Assembly: GCA_018881555.1 (NCBI GenBank)
Contig: JACAXG010000303.1
Span: forward strand, 245,635-309,634
Source: Amblyornis subalaris
Lineage: Eukaryota > Chordata > Aves > Passeriformes > Ptilonorhynchidae
Direction of reading: 5' to 3'
DNA: 64,000 nucleotides
Below are positions 1-12,900 of this stretch, piece by piece. Each line of letters opens with the position of its first letter. Position 1 is the stretch's first letter. Under the pieces are notes generated by a model. It saw nothing but the letters and a program-made list of their open reading frames with translations. It was not told where the DNA came from and searched no databases. A program made the position numbers and the translations under genes.

Positions 1-860
1 CTAGAGCCTGTGGCAGGCATTGCAGCTCCTAGGCTCCACAATCTTTGTTTCTTGGGGAGTTGTTGTGCCTGTTATTGCTAGACCAGAGAATCAGAGAGTT
101 GAGAATTCATCTGCCAAGAGTCATTTGTAGATTAAAATACCATGGAATGTAAAAACAAGTGGAAAGTGTGCTAAAATTCTGACTTGGCAACAGCTACTCA
201 TCATCAGTAGAGTTGATGTTCTCTGGGAGTCAAATGGGGTTGAATTTGGCTCCATGTTGTAGGGTTTTATTTCGAAATAAACAGAGATCTCAGCATCCTT
301 TTAGCCTGTAAACATTTGTTCTGTAAAATGAAAGTGTTATCTGCATTTTTCTGCTCAATTTTTTTCCTCATGCTAGGCACTGAAAAAATAAAAAAAGCGC
401 AACACAAGCAGAAAATGAATTAGTTCAATGTCAGGCACTCCTAGGCAAAGCAGTTAATTTGACCCCTCTGGTTTTGAATAGTGTAATTGCATTCCGATAA
501 GGCTGTTGTACATCTCCTCAGCAAGTGACTGTACTGCTAGCATGATGTTATGTTACAGGACATTAAGGTCTGTGCTGTTCTGCTTGTGTATTACCTGAGA
601 ATGACCTAATTGTTTTATTATACAATTAATATGGTATAATATTACAAGGTTGCAAGGTGGGTGTGGTTATTCAATGGATTGTGAGAAGGTATTTCAAAAT
701 CATGCTTGATAGTCAGGAAGAACAAGTGTTTCAATACAAACCGATCATCTTTGTAGTAAGTGTGTAAAAATGGCTCTAAGATATAACTCATTTTGCCTTC
801 ATATACAGCTGATGTGTGATGCATTTTTGAAGTTCCTAACTATGTTTTTTTAAATTTTAG
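1..860 (+). other. GDA: Upstream intron of GDA (partial)
   Basis: Non-coding sequence 5' of the first recognisable GDA exon. It ends with a pyrimidine-rich tract and an AG acceptor at 859-860. The first coding exon (roughly 40 codons with the initiator in mammals) is not seen here and should lie upstream of the window. I see no other gene or repeat in this stretch. Confidence 0.7.
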
Positions 861-949
861 ATTGTGTTTGTGGAACAAACTGATCAGCTAGAGCAACTGG
901 CTAAGAAGTGGGGGTTCAAAACATCTGACATAAGACAACTGAGTAAACA
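861..949 (+). CDS. GDA: GDA exon: start of the visible protein
   Basis: Reads IVFVEQTDQLEQLAKKWGF and onward to RQLSK, with two bases of a split His codon at the end. The acceptor is TTTTAG and the donor GTATGT at 950. This is the N-terminal beta-sandwich part of the amidohydrolase fold. Confidence 0.93.
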
Positions 950-3900
950 GTATGTGTTTTGTTCAGACTAATTTCCGCAAATGCAGTTTATTCTTTGAGT
1001 GAGGTAAAGCAACTCTTTGGAATCCATTTTGGTAGGGAGCACATTAAATCCATATAATGCCCATAAATTAAATGGGCAAAACTCCATTTCAGCGCTCTGA
1101 GAGCTCTTTACCCAAAGCTGCCTGTGTTCTGGATGGAACTCAGACAGTCCATGTGCTTTTTGTGTTCCTTGTTTTTGGACTGCAGAGATGGCTGAATTGT
1201 GCTGGCTGATGTATACTGCACAGGACAAAATGCTGTATTTAATCTTCATGCATAGTCACTTCTGTGCTCACTGAAGCAAATGCCATTCTTTCTTGAGATC
1301 ACATTTTATATCCATTTTGCTGGCGGTGGGCTGTGCCTAGCAAGAAACTCTAGACTTAGAAAATGTAGGTAATAATGACACTTCAGATATAAAACTCATT
1401 TGCTTGGACTTTGACACAGTCTATAATAAAAATTTATATGATTAGAATTTAGAGAGCTCTAAACATTTAGAGAGCTCTAAGCATTTAGAGAGCTCTAAAC
1501 ACAGAGCTTTTGATTTCTCACTATATTCCAGCCAGAGCATTTCTTTCTTCTTCAGCCAGAGAAATCCCCCAACTTTATGGTGAAGTGAAATAGTTTTGGA
1601 CTGTATCTACTATGCTTTGTATGTAGTAGCACTGTAAATGACTTGTGGCTTACAACTGAGAGCTGCAGCATTCTTTTAGTAATCAGTTGTTAAAAAAATT
1701 GTGCTTTTCTGAAAGGCTACTCATATAGTATGTATGAGTGATCAGATATTTTCTTCACTTGAAATAGCCTGAGGAAAATGGAAGGTGTTGAGAATGTGGA
1801 TCATGTTGAGGAAGACCTTTCAGCATTTATAGCCTGCAGGAAAAGAGAAAGAAGGGGAACTAAGAAGAGATAAAATTCAGTTTATTCAGTAGTCAGGGAG
1901 AAGGAAAGAGAATTGAGAGAAATGTTGTGGAGTATGGAGTTTCAGCACAAAACAAAATAGTTATAGCAACTTCCTAGTAATGCTGGTATATTCATCCCTA
2001 TTATTGCATGAATATTACATGACAACATGCAGTTTTACAGTCCCATTGTAAATATATCTTTCCTGTCAAGCTATTGAGCAGAGCTTTTTTCACCAATGTC
2101 TGTGTCTGCGTTTTTAGACACAGTGGCTGTTCTTCCATCAAGCCTTGAAATTCGTTGATTATATGTATATATATACACATATAAATAATACAGAAGAAAA
2201 CTAGGATATAGAAAGTCACATTTTGTAAATATAATGGTCTGGAAGCTAGAGTCATGCCATATATATCCATACTAGAAAGCAAGATTGTGTCCAAGTCTCT
2301 TTTTCAAGTGGATTCCACAGCGGAGTAATTTTTGTTATTGTGAAATCAGTTTGCCTTTGTTTACTGGCATTTAGGCTGGGTCAATATTAGAGATAATTGG
2401 ATTCATCATGCTCTTATACTGTTTTTCACACAGTTAGATATCTATATTTGGCGGCGTAAATGTTATTATTCAACTGCTTCGTACCAAAAAATGAGTATGG
2501 GTAGAGGTACAGTAGGAGTTAATAGGCTGATGCTGGAAGAGGCAGATTAATCTGTAGTTGCCATTTACTCTGGTGGGTTTTACTCAGAGGTACTTTTTAA
2601 AACAAAGCTACTTACCATGGAAAATTTTGAGACATTTTGGATTATTATAATTTTATTTTCTTTCCATAGTGAATTCTTCATGCCAGGATTGGTTGATACA
2701 CATATTCATGCCCCTCAGTATTCATTTACTGGTACAAGAGTAGACCTGCCTCTTTTGCAGTGGTTGACTTCCTACACGTTCCCAACAGAAGCCAAATACC
2801 GAGACGGTGGTTTTGCAGAAGAAGTGTACACCAGAGTTGTTGTAAGTCCTGCAAACGACATTTACCTACTTGACGACATTCATGTTTGTGTAATATAGAT
2901 ATGTTTTCAGAAGGTCAACAGAAAGAATATAGCATGTTTTTCTGTCATGAAAACTGGATAAAACCGAGAGAGCCACTGTTCTAATTGTTAGCCAGGATTG
3001 TCTGTTACTAGTTCCAGTCTTGTTCTGTTGTTGCTGGCAATATATTTCATTTAATCACAATGTTAACAATTAACTTGTTTATCACCTTTTCTGGATACAA
3101 TGACCACCATTTAAGACTACTCTCAGAATTAGTATAGCCAGCAGGTGCAGACAACCTCAATGCAGAAATAACCAAGCATAATAAAAAAATAAAATTCAGG
3201 AGATATTTCCTTTTCTGCACAAAAATCCTCTTTTATGAAATCATCATCTGCAAAGACTACATGAAAGAGAAGATGCTTCTCATAGACAACAAATCTGGAC
3301 TTTTTTGTAGTAGTAAAGGAAGATATTTCTACTGCTGAGGTCCTTGTAGTAGGAATATCTTTCACTGCAGAGGCTTTAGATGGAGTCTCTCAGTGGTATC
3401 ATGGGATGAAGAGACAGACTGTGTTTGAGCTAGACTGGTTCTGAGCAATAACAAGGCTTTAGAGTCCACTGGATGGACATTAAGGAGCTAAGTCACATTG
3501 CAGAGTACTAGTTCTGTCCTATAACTGAAATTTATTCTGTAATAAGTGGACTGAAATATCTTCAACAGATTAAATTATTTGACCAGGAAAATTTGTCTTG
3601 CATTTGTCTATTACTGTGACAGCATCCGCTGTCAACATAAAAACATAACAAATCTGAAATAAATAGTTACACGGTTCCTTGCCACACAAATTTAAAAATA
3701 AATTACTTTCTGCCATCTGCCATGATAAAAACATGTAGGAGCAGCGTGGTCATAAGCTCTAGTGACAAGCACACATGCCATCAGCTGTTTAAAACATAGA
3801 GGTGATCTCACCTTCCAGTGGTGTGCCTCAGCAGACTGTTACAGTTCAGACTGGGTGACCTCAGCACACCTAAAGAGCTCACTGTGCAAGGTGTTTAACA

Positions 3901-6900
3901 ATATCACCTGGAAAAGAACTACCAGTGAGAGATGGAAGTTAGTTGTAGGAGCCTGAACACAATGATTAGGCTCTCTCTGTATGAACCAAAGACAACAAGG
4001 TCAGGAAAATGTCTTCACCCACAAAAGATACAGAATACCAGTCACTCTGCGGTGTTTGATGGGGTCAATAATAACCTTCAACTGTTAGAAAGACAGCTAA
4101 ACCTGAAGGGAGCAGATATTTTTTTGTAAGTATCATTGTGCTTTTGAAGTTGTAATGAAAACACAAAAGATTTTTTCAAATCAAAATCCTGTTTCCAGTG
4201 AACGCTTTCTATACTCAGCAAAAGAAACCATTTAGGTGAGATTTGCCTGCTTTTAGCTGGAACCTCCTCTGGTCCCTCCAAATGTGGCTGTGCTTTGTGC
4301 TGATGATTTGGAAACAGAATGCTTTTAGATTTCATTTAACAATGTTGTTGGGATTTCAGAAGTAGAGAATTCTGAATTTTAGAAGCTAAGAAAGACAAAG
4401 GTAGCTTGTCTCAGTAATGACATTGTTATTTTTGAGACTCCTTTTTGGAACTCCTAAAGACACTCATTTGAATATTGTAAGGAAAAGACAGAGGTTGGCT
4501 TCATGTTTGTCAAATAGTTAGCACTAGCTTTTCTCAAACATTGTGTTGGATGTCCCACCTTCTGTCTCATAAAAAAAAAATTAAAGAAAATTCTAAAATT
4601 ACTTGGGAGCCAGAATCCAAAAATGCAGTTTAAATCTGTATGTTGCAGAAGTAGTCAGTATAGTTTGCATCAGTCTCAAGGTCAAGTGAAGCTACGAATT
4701 TCATCATGAATTAACGTAACTAAAATTGTTCATCATTTACTGTTATGTTCTCCAAAAGTAATATGAAGAGGTGCCAACCACCATTTCCTTTCAAATGGTA
4801 TATTAGAGAAATAATTAGCTCATAGTCTGAGCAGTTGTGCTCAGTTTACTTTTACATTTAAGTTTGTTATATTTTATTTGGGAATAACAAAGGGTTTTGA
4901 TACACAAAAAGCTGACTAGTTTTTCCAGCTAGATCAGGTAGCTAAAAAAAACCACCACTTTCCTCAAAAGCCTTGCTTTGCTAATGCTAGACAAACAGTA
5001 CTTCACTGTGAAAATTGGAGAGCCTTTCATAACTGGGAAATAACAAAAATGACCAGTTTTTTGTATTTCTAAATATAAGCTGGAGTATTTCTAGTTTGGG
5101 GGAAGGAATATAGACTGGTTTATATGGGTTTAGCCATTGCAAAAATTCTGTGAGGAATTTTTGTATGTATTAACACTCAGACTTAAAAAAGCTATTATGA
5201 AATTAAAAATCTATATTTTACCTTCCCACTTCACTGCACAATTTCACAATAACTAAATGTTCTTGCAGTTTGAAATGAGACTGCCTGTTCTGCATTTTGG
5301 CAGCTTTACTGTTTTTTTTTTCCAGACAGTTGAAACTGATTTCTTTTTATAGAGACGAACTCTAAAGAATGGCACGACTACAGCTTGCTACTTTGCAACA
5401 ATTCACACAGATACTTCTCTTCTTCTTGCTGAAATTATAGGTAAGACTAACAGTGAATTTTGAAGGATATTGTGTGGATTATGTTAGTTGAAGGAAACAG
5501 AGTTTAGAAGTGTTAGTCCAGCCAGGGATTTGTCTTTCTACTAATTTGTTTTTAATTCATTGTACCTGTCACGCTGTGTCCCCAAACCCCACCTGTTACC
5601 TTTGTTCACTTAAGCACCTCTGTTGTACTGTTGGAACTGCTTGTCTCTTCACTCCCAAATCTGCTGCTGGCTGAGCTTGAATTAAGTGTGTCGGACTTGC
5701 TCTCCAGATGCAGCTCCCTGCTGTTTCTAACCTCTCGTTATTTGAGGTTTAAAAGACTGAATAACAAGAGGCCCAGTCAGTGCATTAATTTTTTGATACT
5801 CTGAAGTTTCAGCTGATAATCAATGTCAAAAATCTCCACATTCCCTCTGAACTAAGAGAAGTGGAACCTGCATCAGGATCTTACCCTTCCCTTCTGTTCA
5901 CAGTTGCAAATGCCTGCTGTTTGAAAATGTGGTTCTTGCAGGATTTTTCAAGGTTCAGACAGCTCCCATAGCAGAGATATTTAATAAGAATAATTAATTT
6001 CATCAAAAATTACCTAGTCTTTGTGATTTAGTAGGAAAATTTTGAAGCCATTGCATTCGACAACTCAAATAGTAAAAGTGGACAAAGAGATCTAATTTAT
6101 AAACAAATTTGACAGCTTAGAATTGAATATTATGTGCATGTTTTACACATGATTCATTCATCTAGCATGAGTAAATCTCAAGAAAGAGGCTAGAATAGAT
6201 CTGGAAATTTCTCCTCTAGCTGCCTGTGGGAGGAATGTTAGCAATCTTGTTCCTTTCTTTTAGGGACAGATGGTTTGCTGAGATCTTTGTGCCTTTTCTC
6301 ATCTCTAGGTAGTCATCTGCTGCAGCTACTGTACTTTGAAGCTTGTGTTTCTCATCCTCTATTTCACAGCCATCTTCATATACTACCATTATGAATTCTG
6401 GTTGTGGTTAAAGTACAGTAATCTAGTTCTCAATTATAACATTTATGAAGTTGGGTACTAATGTGGAAGAGATCTCCTATTTAAGCGTTGTTTGTTTCCT
6501 TTTTTCCCCTTTCCTTTTTACCCTTAAAAGTCACATGAATGATCCCAACTTAAACATAAGACAAGAGTATAAATTCTGTTCATCCTAAATAAAACTGGGT
6601 GGGGTGGACTTTGTTTTTTTATTTCAGTACAAGCTTTGATAGTGGTTTCTGAGAACCAGTGATTCTGAGATTTATATTCTAATGCATCTCAACAGATAAA
6701 TTTGGTCAACGAGCATTCGTTGGAAAAGTCTGCATGGATATGAATGACAGTGTGCCACAATACAAAGAGATTACTGCTGACTCTGTCCAAGAGACAGAAA
6801 GGTAAAATGATTAAGTTGATGGCATAACCTTTGAAAATAAGATTTTTCATACATCTGAAAAGTGAATCTCACTAAGAACTTACAGGTGTGAATTTATTAG

Positions 6901-9900
6901 GAACAGGTTTTTTTTCTTCCAACAGTACTGTCGCCAACAGTTTTGGCAATTCCTTCATACCCAGTTGCTGCAGAGCCCAAGTAGCGTCTCTCTGGCTTTT
7001 CCGAACAGAGGGAGAAGCCACAGATCTAGGGTTTGAGAGAATATGTGTGTGTTCTGCCTCCTCTTTTCCCTTTCACAGATCTGATTGTGGAGGTGATGTG
7101 ACCTGACATGGGATGGTGAGGTGGCAGCCAGTTCCTTTGTCCTCATTAACTTCTGAGCTATTTCCTTCCACTGTTTAGGATAAGGCTTTGATCAAGTTAT
7201 AGGAGTCAGCTTTCATATACCCCATTTTAAACATTCTGTGATTCTTCTCTTCTCCATCACAGCACCAGCTGAACTACTCAACATGCAGCTGAGAAAATGA
7301 AGGAGAATGAAATCCAGGCAATGTTTGTAGTGGAGGAGAACCAAGACTGGAGTATGGCAGCCTACTGCCTTATGTTTCTCCTGTCTTTCACACCCGTACT
7401 CAGAAAATGATTAAGCAGACATACAGCTCTTCTCACTGACTATTTATTTACTTGTATAAATGTTTTAAATGTCATGATGAAAGAGAAAACACTTAAGAGT
7501 AATATAAATACATTATGGCACTTGTGTGAGGTTGCTACCTTGTTTTTACAAATCATGCTAGAGGCATGATAGTAAAAGTTAGAAATGGTCATGGATTTTT
7601 AACGGTTTTTATATTTAAAGACATTTTAAAAACATGTGGTATTAGTCATCTTCACTCTACTAACATTTGTTTTTCTCTATGTAAATCCCCAGTTTTCATA
7701 ATCCAGCGTAAGTCCTGCCAAATGGGCCTGAAAGCAGCAGAACTTCCAGTTCTGATAGTTTTAAAAGCTTCAGAATGATCTAAAAAGCTTTCTTTTAAAT
7801 ACCTATCTTGTGCATCCGGATCATTCCTTTTTGATTGTGTAATAACAAATGTTTCTCAGCTTTGGGTGAGAGGTTGCCACAAGCACTCCAGAACTGTCTA
7901 GGGAAGAGAGCTGTGTGCTTCTTGGCATGCATCTGGAGTACTTACCTGAATCACAGCAATACAGTTGCAGAAGGATGAAAAAGCTGTTTCTTTAAAAGGG
8001 CAACATTTTAGTTGGTTTTTTGTTGTTTGGTTTTTTAAGAATCTAAGAAATGTGATCTGTCACACTGTCAGAAAATGGACTATACTCATTTCTGGTGATC
8101 TAGCACTAGCTTCAGTGCTGTGAATCTAGCAGCTAGCATTATTTTCTTTTCCCTCTGAAGATATTTGATAAATTTGATTCAGCGTTTGTTGTGATCAAAA
8201 TTACGCAGTGTTCTTGCTATAAACTATGACATAAAAATACACAGAGATCCTGTCCAGAAACCATCTCAAACTGGATTTTGGGAGTCACTTACATACACTG
8301 AACATGTGGGCTTTCAAAGAATTTTCTCTTCGAAAATCAGAGGAAGTTTAACTCGCTCATCTGCATTATCTGTAGTGACTGCTTGTGGTCTGAGGTAGCT
8401 TTTTTTCATTTGAAAGAGTAAGTAAATCTTCATTTTCCAAAAGGTAGATAATCTGAACATTAACATTAATATAAGCATTTTCAGAAAATCAAGGGTTTTT
8501 GAAGTGAACAAGGACACATACATCTACTGTGAGATATAAAATATTGCTGCATCTTTTAAAAATTGGATTTTAAAAGAATTTATTTAACCCTGCAATTTAA
8601 ATTCATGGACAGACAAATTTAAGTTTGGTTTGTTTTTTCTTTCTCTAATGTTGCAGTTGGAGCCTATAATTATATTTTCAATTCATTAAATGTAGGATGT
8701 ATTTGGTTTTCAGGGAGAACTCAGAATAATTACTGCTTGTCTAATGCTAATTATTGCAAATGAAGAAAAAATAGTCTACATATTTAGAGTCAAATTCAAA
8801 ATTAGCATAATTTGGTGTAACTATCCTGACTTCATTGTGTTCCTTCTTTTTATTTCATGTGAAAATCTGGCCCAACTTTTTGTAACAAATTGATCTATGT
8901 CTAAAATGTTTAACAAGGTATCCAAGTATATATTTTTTATATTTTTCATAATTTATAACATAGATGATAGATTTATAGCAACTTTATTTCTATCCTTTTT
9001 CAGGTTTGTTAAAGAACTACTGGAAAAGAAGGTAAGTAGAGTTATTTTTTTGCATTAACTTCTGTATTCAGGAGATGCTTTGTGAACATATGAAACAGTT
9101 AATCCTGCTATCCAAAGCTGTTGTCTTAGTGACAAATCAATAAATATACACCTTTCTGTGTAATAGACAGATATCATCAGTCTGAAAAAAGTTCTGCTAG
9201 TCACATTGAGACCTGGACTTGTAACAGTGTAAAATCAGTTTTCTGTGCTCAGAGCAAAGCGATATCCTGTGTGTTTCTCTACTGAGTTTGAAATACCTGG
9301 CTTCCTAGAAAGGGCAATTTTCTGTTAAAGAAAGGTGGAATTTAGTTTATCACTCTGTGGTATGTAAGTAGACTAACTAAAGGAATTCTCACCAGCAGAA
9401 ATCATTGTTAATTTTCAGTAGAGTTACTAATCCATTATAAACTTAGTATTTTGGGTAGCACATATCTTACAGTGTGTTTTAAAGAAATTCAGGTTTACAC
9501 TTCTGTAATAGAGGTTTACACTCCAATATTACAAGCCGTAGTTCTTTTCTAATCCGCCTTTAGTTTTCAGTGGCTTCTTTTGACATTCTATCTCAAAATA
9601 TTCAAGAGCAGATGCTTTGAGTTCAATGCCTAAATCATATGTATTACTAGAGTAAGCTGGCTAATTTCCAAAGACCCGAGCTCCTTTTTTCTAGGAGATA
9701 ATACAAGGAACCCCAATCCAAGTTGACATGTACAGGCTTGTGCACAACTTTTGCCTTTGACTGACTGCAGAATTGTAATGCTGTTGACTATTTTTGATGA
9801 AAATTTTAATCTAGATGAGCCAGGTGTAAAACTACGTAGGTCTTGCTGTCTTCTCCGCTGTTTCCTAATGTGTAGCATATCTGATCATACCACTGTTCTT

Positions 9901-12900
9901 CCTATCGAGGGACAGTTTGTTGCTATTATGAGTAGAGAAGATTGAACAAGAAAATGGCTTTGGTTTTACAGAATGCAGTTTTGCATCGTTATATCTTTGA
10001 TAGTTACAGAAGTGGGACTGAAAAATATCTAGTCATTCAACTGACTTATTTATCATAATGCATATAGGACTGTCAGCAAATATGAGAAAGTATCCAGTGC
10101 TGCTGAAGACTGGTAAAATCTCAGCGACTCGATGAGAGTTCTAATGAAAAAACATTCTTTAATAAAGTGCATTAAAACTGTTTTTAAAAACCTCCACTTT
10201 GATTTCTCTATTTCTGCAGTGGAATGTCTAATGAAAGCAAGGAAATGACTATACAGCTTAATTTGAGTTGGCAAGGATGCAGTAAGCAATAAGAAATGAA
10301 GACAAAATGTAGTTGCCATGTAAATGCTTGTCTTAATTATGGTTACTGAAATATATATGTAGAATACAAAGCCTGTCTTTTTATTATTTTCAGTATCCAA
10401 GAGTACAGCCTATAATAACCCCCCGCTTTGGTCCTTCCTGCACAGAGGGTTTGCTGTACGCACTTGGAGATTTAGCACAGAATCATGATCTCCACGTGCA
10501 GGTAAGCTCTGAGAGCTCTGTATACGACTTAAATGGTGTGGACAGACAGCATACTGACCATCTGAAGACACCTTCAGGAGGAGCTACCTGTGTGTTGCCC
10601 TGATCTCAGGGTCCACTCTGTTGTAGGCTGGTTCTCTCTTTTACCTCACAATCATATAATGTATTATTTTATCTATTATTTTAACATTTTCCAAAACTCA
10701 AGTGGGTCATTATGTCACTACAGTACTGGGATGGACATGTGTACCATCTCATACCACTTTTAAAGGAGCAAATGGAGCTTCTTTGGGTCCCAGGGTCCTC
10801 TCTGATGAAAAAAGAAATCCAAGCACTAGATCTAACTATAGGCTTTACAAATACTAGTTTATCAATGTATGTTTAGCACCAGTAGCTTGCTCAGGAGTTG
10901 TAATGTCAGGCTCAATGCTGTTAAAGGACTCACAGCTATGCATTTTCTTATTGCAGAGTCACATAAGTGAGAATGAAGAGGAAGTCAAACTTGTGGAAAA
11001 CATGTTTCCTGCCTACCAGAATTACACTGAATTGTATGATAAAAACAAGCTGCTAACCAGCAAGGTAGCCACATAAAAACTTCCCCGACATAACTTAGAT
11101 TAATCTATGATATAGATCATATGAATATGATGGTTTACTGTATTAACCTGAAAAGTCCGTATTGTTTTGTCAAGGTCAGTAACATCTGGGGGAAAGTAAA
11201 TTCATTTTATGTTCTTTTTTGCGGTGTTGGATCTTTAGATAAGCCCACACTGTTCCTAATTATTTTAGGGGAGGTGAAAAATAGACTTATTTTATGCCCC
11301 CTGATCCATTTCCCAAAGGCTCCGAAGAGAATTAGGGCAGTGGGATTAGGAGACTTGGTAAAGCTTGTATTGTAGGAGCTGGTAATTCTTGGACAGTTAT
11401 CCTTATATTATAATATCCTTATATTACAATGTTCTTGCACACTGGTTTGCCTGAAGATTTCTTCTATGGTGTTAGGGTAGGGCCAACTTAATTTTTTTCC
11501 TATGGAGAAGCAGCCCTCCCTGCTGAGTTCTGAACATCAACCTCACTTGCAGACAGGTACACTTTACTGCTCTGACTACCCAAAAGCACTCTCATCTTGT
11601 TAGCTGATTTTACCAAGCATTTAGAGGGCCAGTAGCTGGAAGAGTTGAAATTCATTAAAGCTTTATGCTGGTGAGATAAATGTGATGTACCTACCCACAG
11701 TAACTACAGGTTGGAGTGCCAGGGCACACCTTATTAGATAGTGGAGTGCCCATGCAAAATTGAATATGAACAACCCAACTACAGTCAGAGTACTTAAACA
11801 TCAGTCAAGTTAATTTAAAACTTTAGGAGAGAATTTTCAGAGGCACAAGGGGCAGCTGGAAACTCCCAGGGAATTAGCTGTTGAACTCCCATGTCTGTGT
11901 TTGGAATTGTACCTCAGTAAATTACTTGTTTACTGTCCTTTTTGCTTGAGAAATCAACATGGACCACTGAAGTATGCACACAGTATTAACCTTTGTTTTC
12001 TAGCACAGTCCTTTGCATGCTGCTTTGATGTGTTAGTGGGTGTTCAAAAGATCATATTTGTGCTGCAAAAACATAGGTTTTAATTCTGTCAGACTTTTAT
12101 ATGCACACAAGTGAAAATGGTCACTGAAAATCATGGTTACTGATGCTTTCTGGAGTCGGGCTCCTGATCATTTGGGAAAGCATTCTATTAAACACAAGCA
12201 TAACAGAACCTCTCCTTATCCACCCAAACTAAGACATCAAGTGTTTTAAAAGCAGGTTTTTTTGAAGCTGTTGCTGAAATATTTCTCCCTTTCTAAAAAA
12301 CAGTACAGATTGGCAGGGATATGCTTCAGCAGCTACCATACGTATGTCCTTAACTGAAGACGTGGCTATCCTCCTTGTGTTTTCAGCTACATTGAGCTTG
12401 ATGAGTAGAGATGGAAAGGGTGCAGTGCTATTAGGAGATGCTCAGTGGAAACAGTCTCTGTGCCATTCTCAGTTTTATATGGAGATTGCAAGATCTAATA
12501 GAGCTCTTGCTTTTCTCTTTCAGTGGGCATTTGGCACATGAGGTAATGCCAGTTAGATTTGTGTGGAAATAATCAGTTTATGTACTATTAAATTATGCTA
12601 TCCTATACCTCTGTGTATTGTGTATACTGCTTGTGAACTTATTTTTAAAGTCAGCTATTTAGGCTAACAAATAAAAGTAATTTATCAGTTGCAAAAAAAG
12701 TTAGATTATTTTACTTAAAGAATATTTAATCTCTCTTTCTCTCTCTCTCTCGCTCCTTCTCCTCTCCCCACCCCTCCTCATGCAAACCTTTAGACAGCCA
12801 ATGGGAAACATACTAAGAGTACACACATCTTCCATTGTATCTGATGTACTCCGAGCCCCAGTACTTAATCTCTGTGTTAGCTATGAAATAGAAATCATGA

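Noticed and set aside
2617..2669. Start codon in front of the GDA HxH exon
   Set aside because: The ATG lies in intron sequence before a good AG acceptor. Phase and homology show that the exon begins at 2670.
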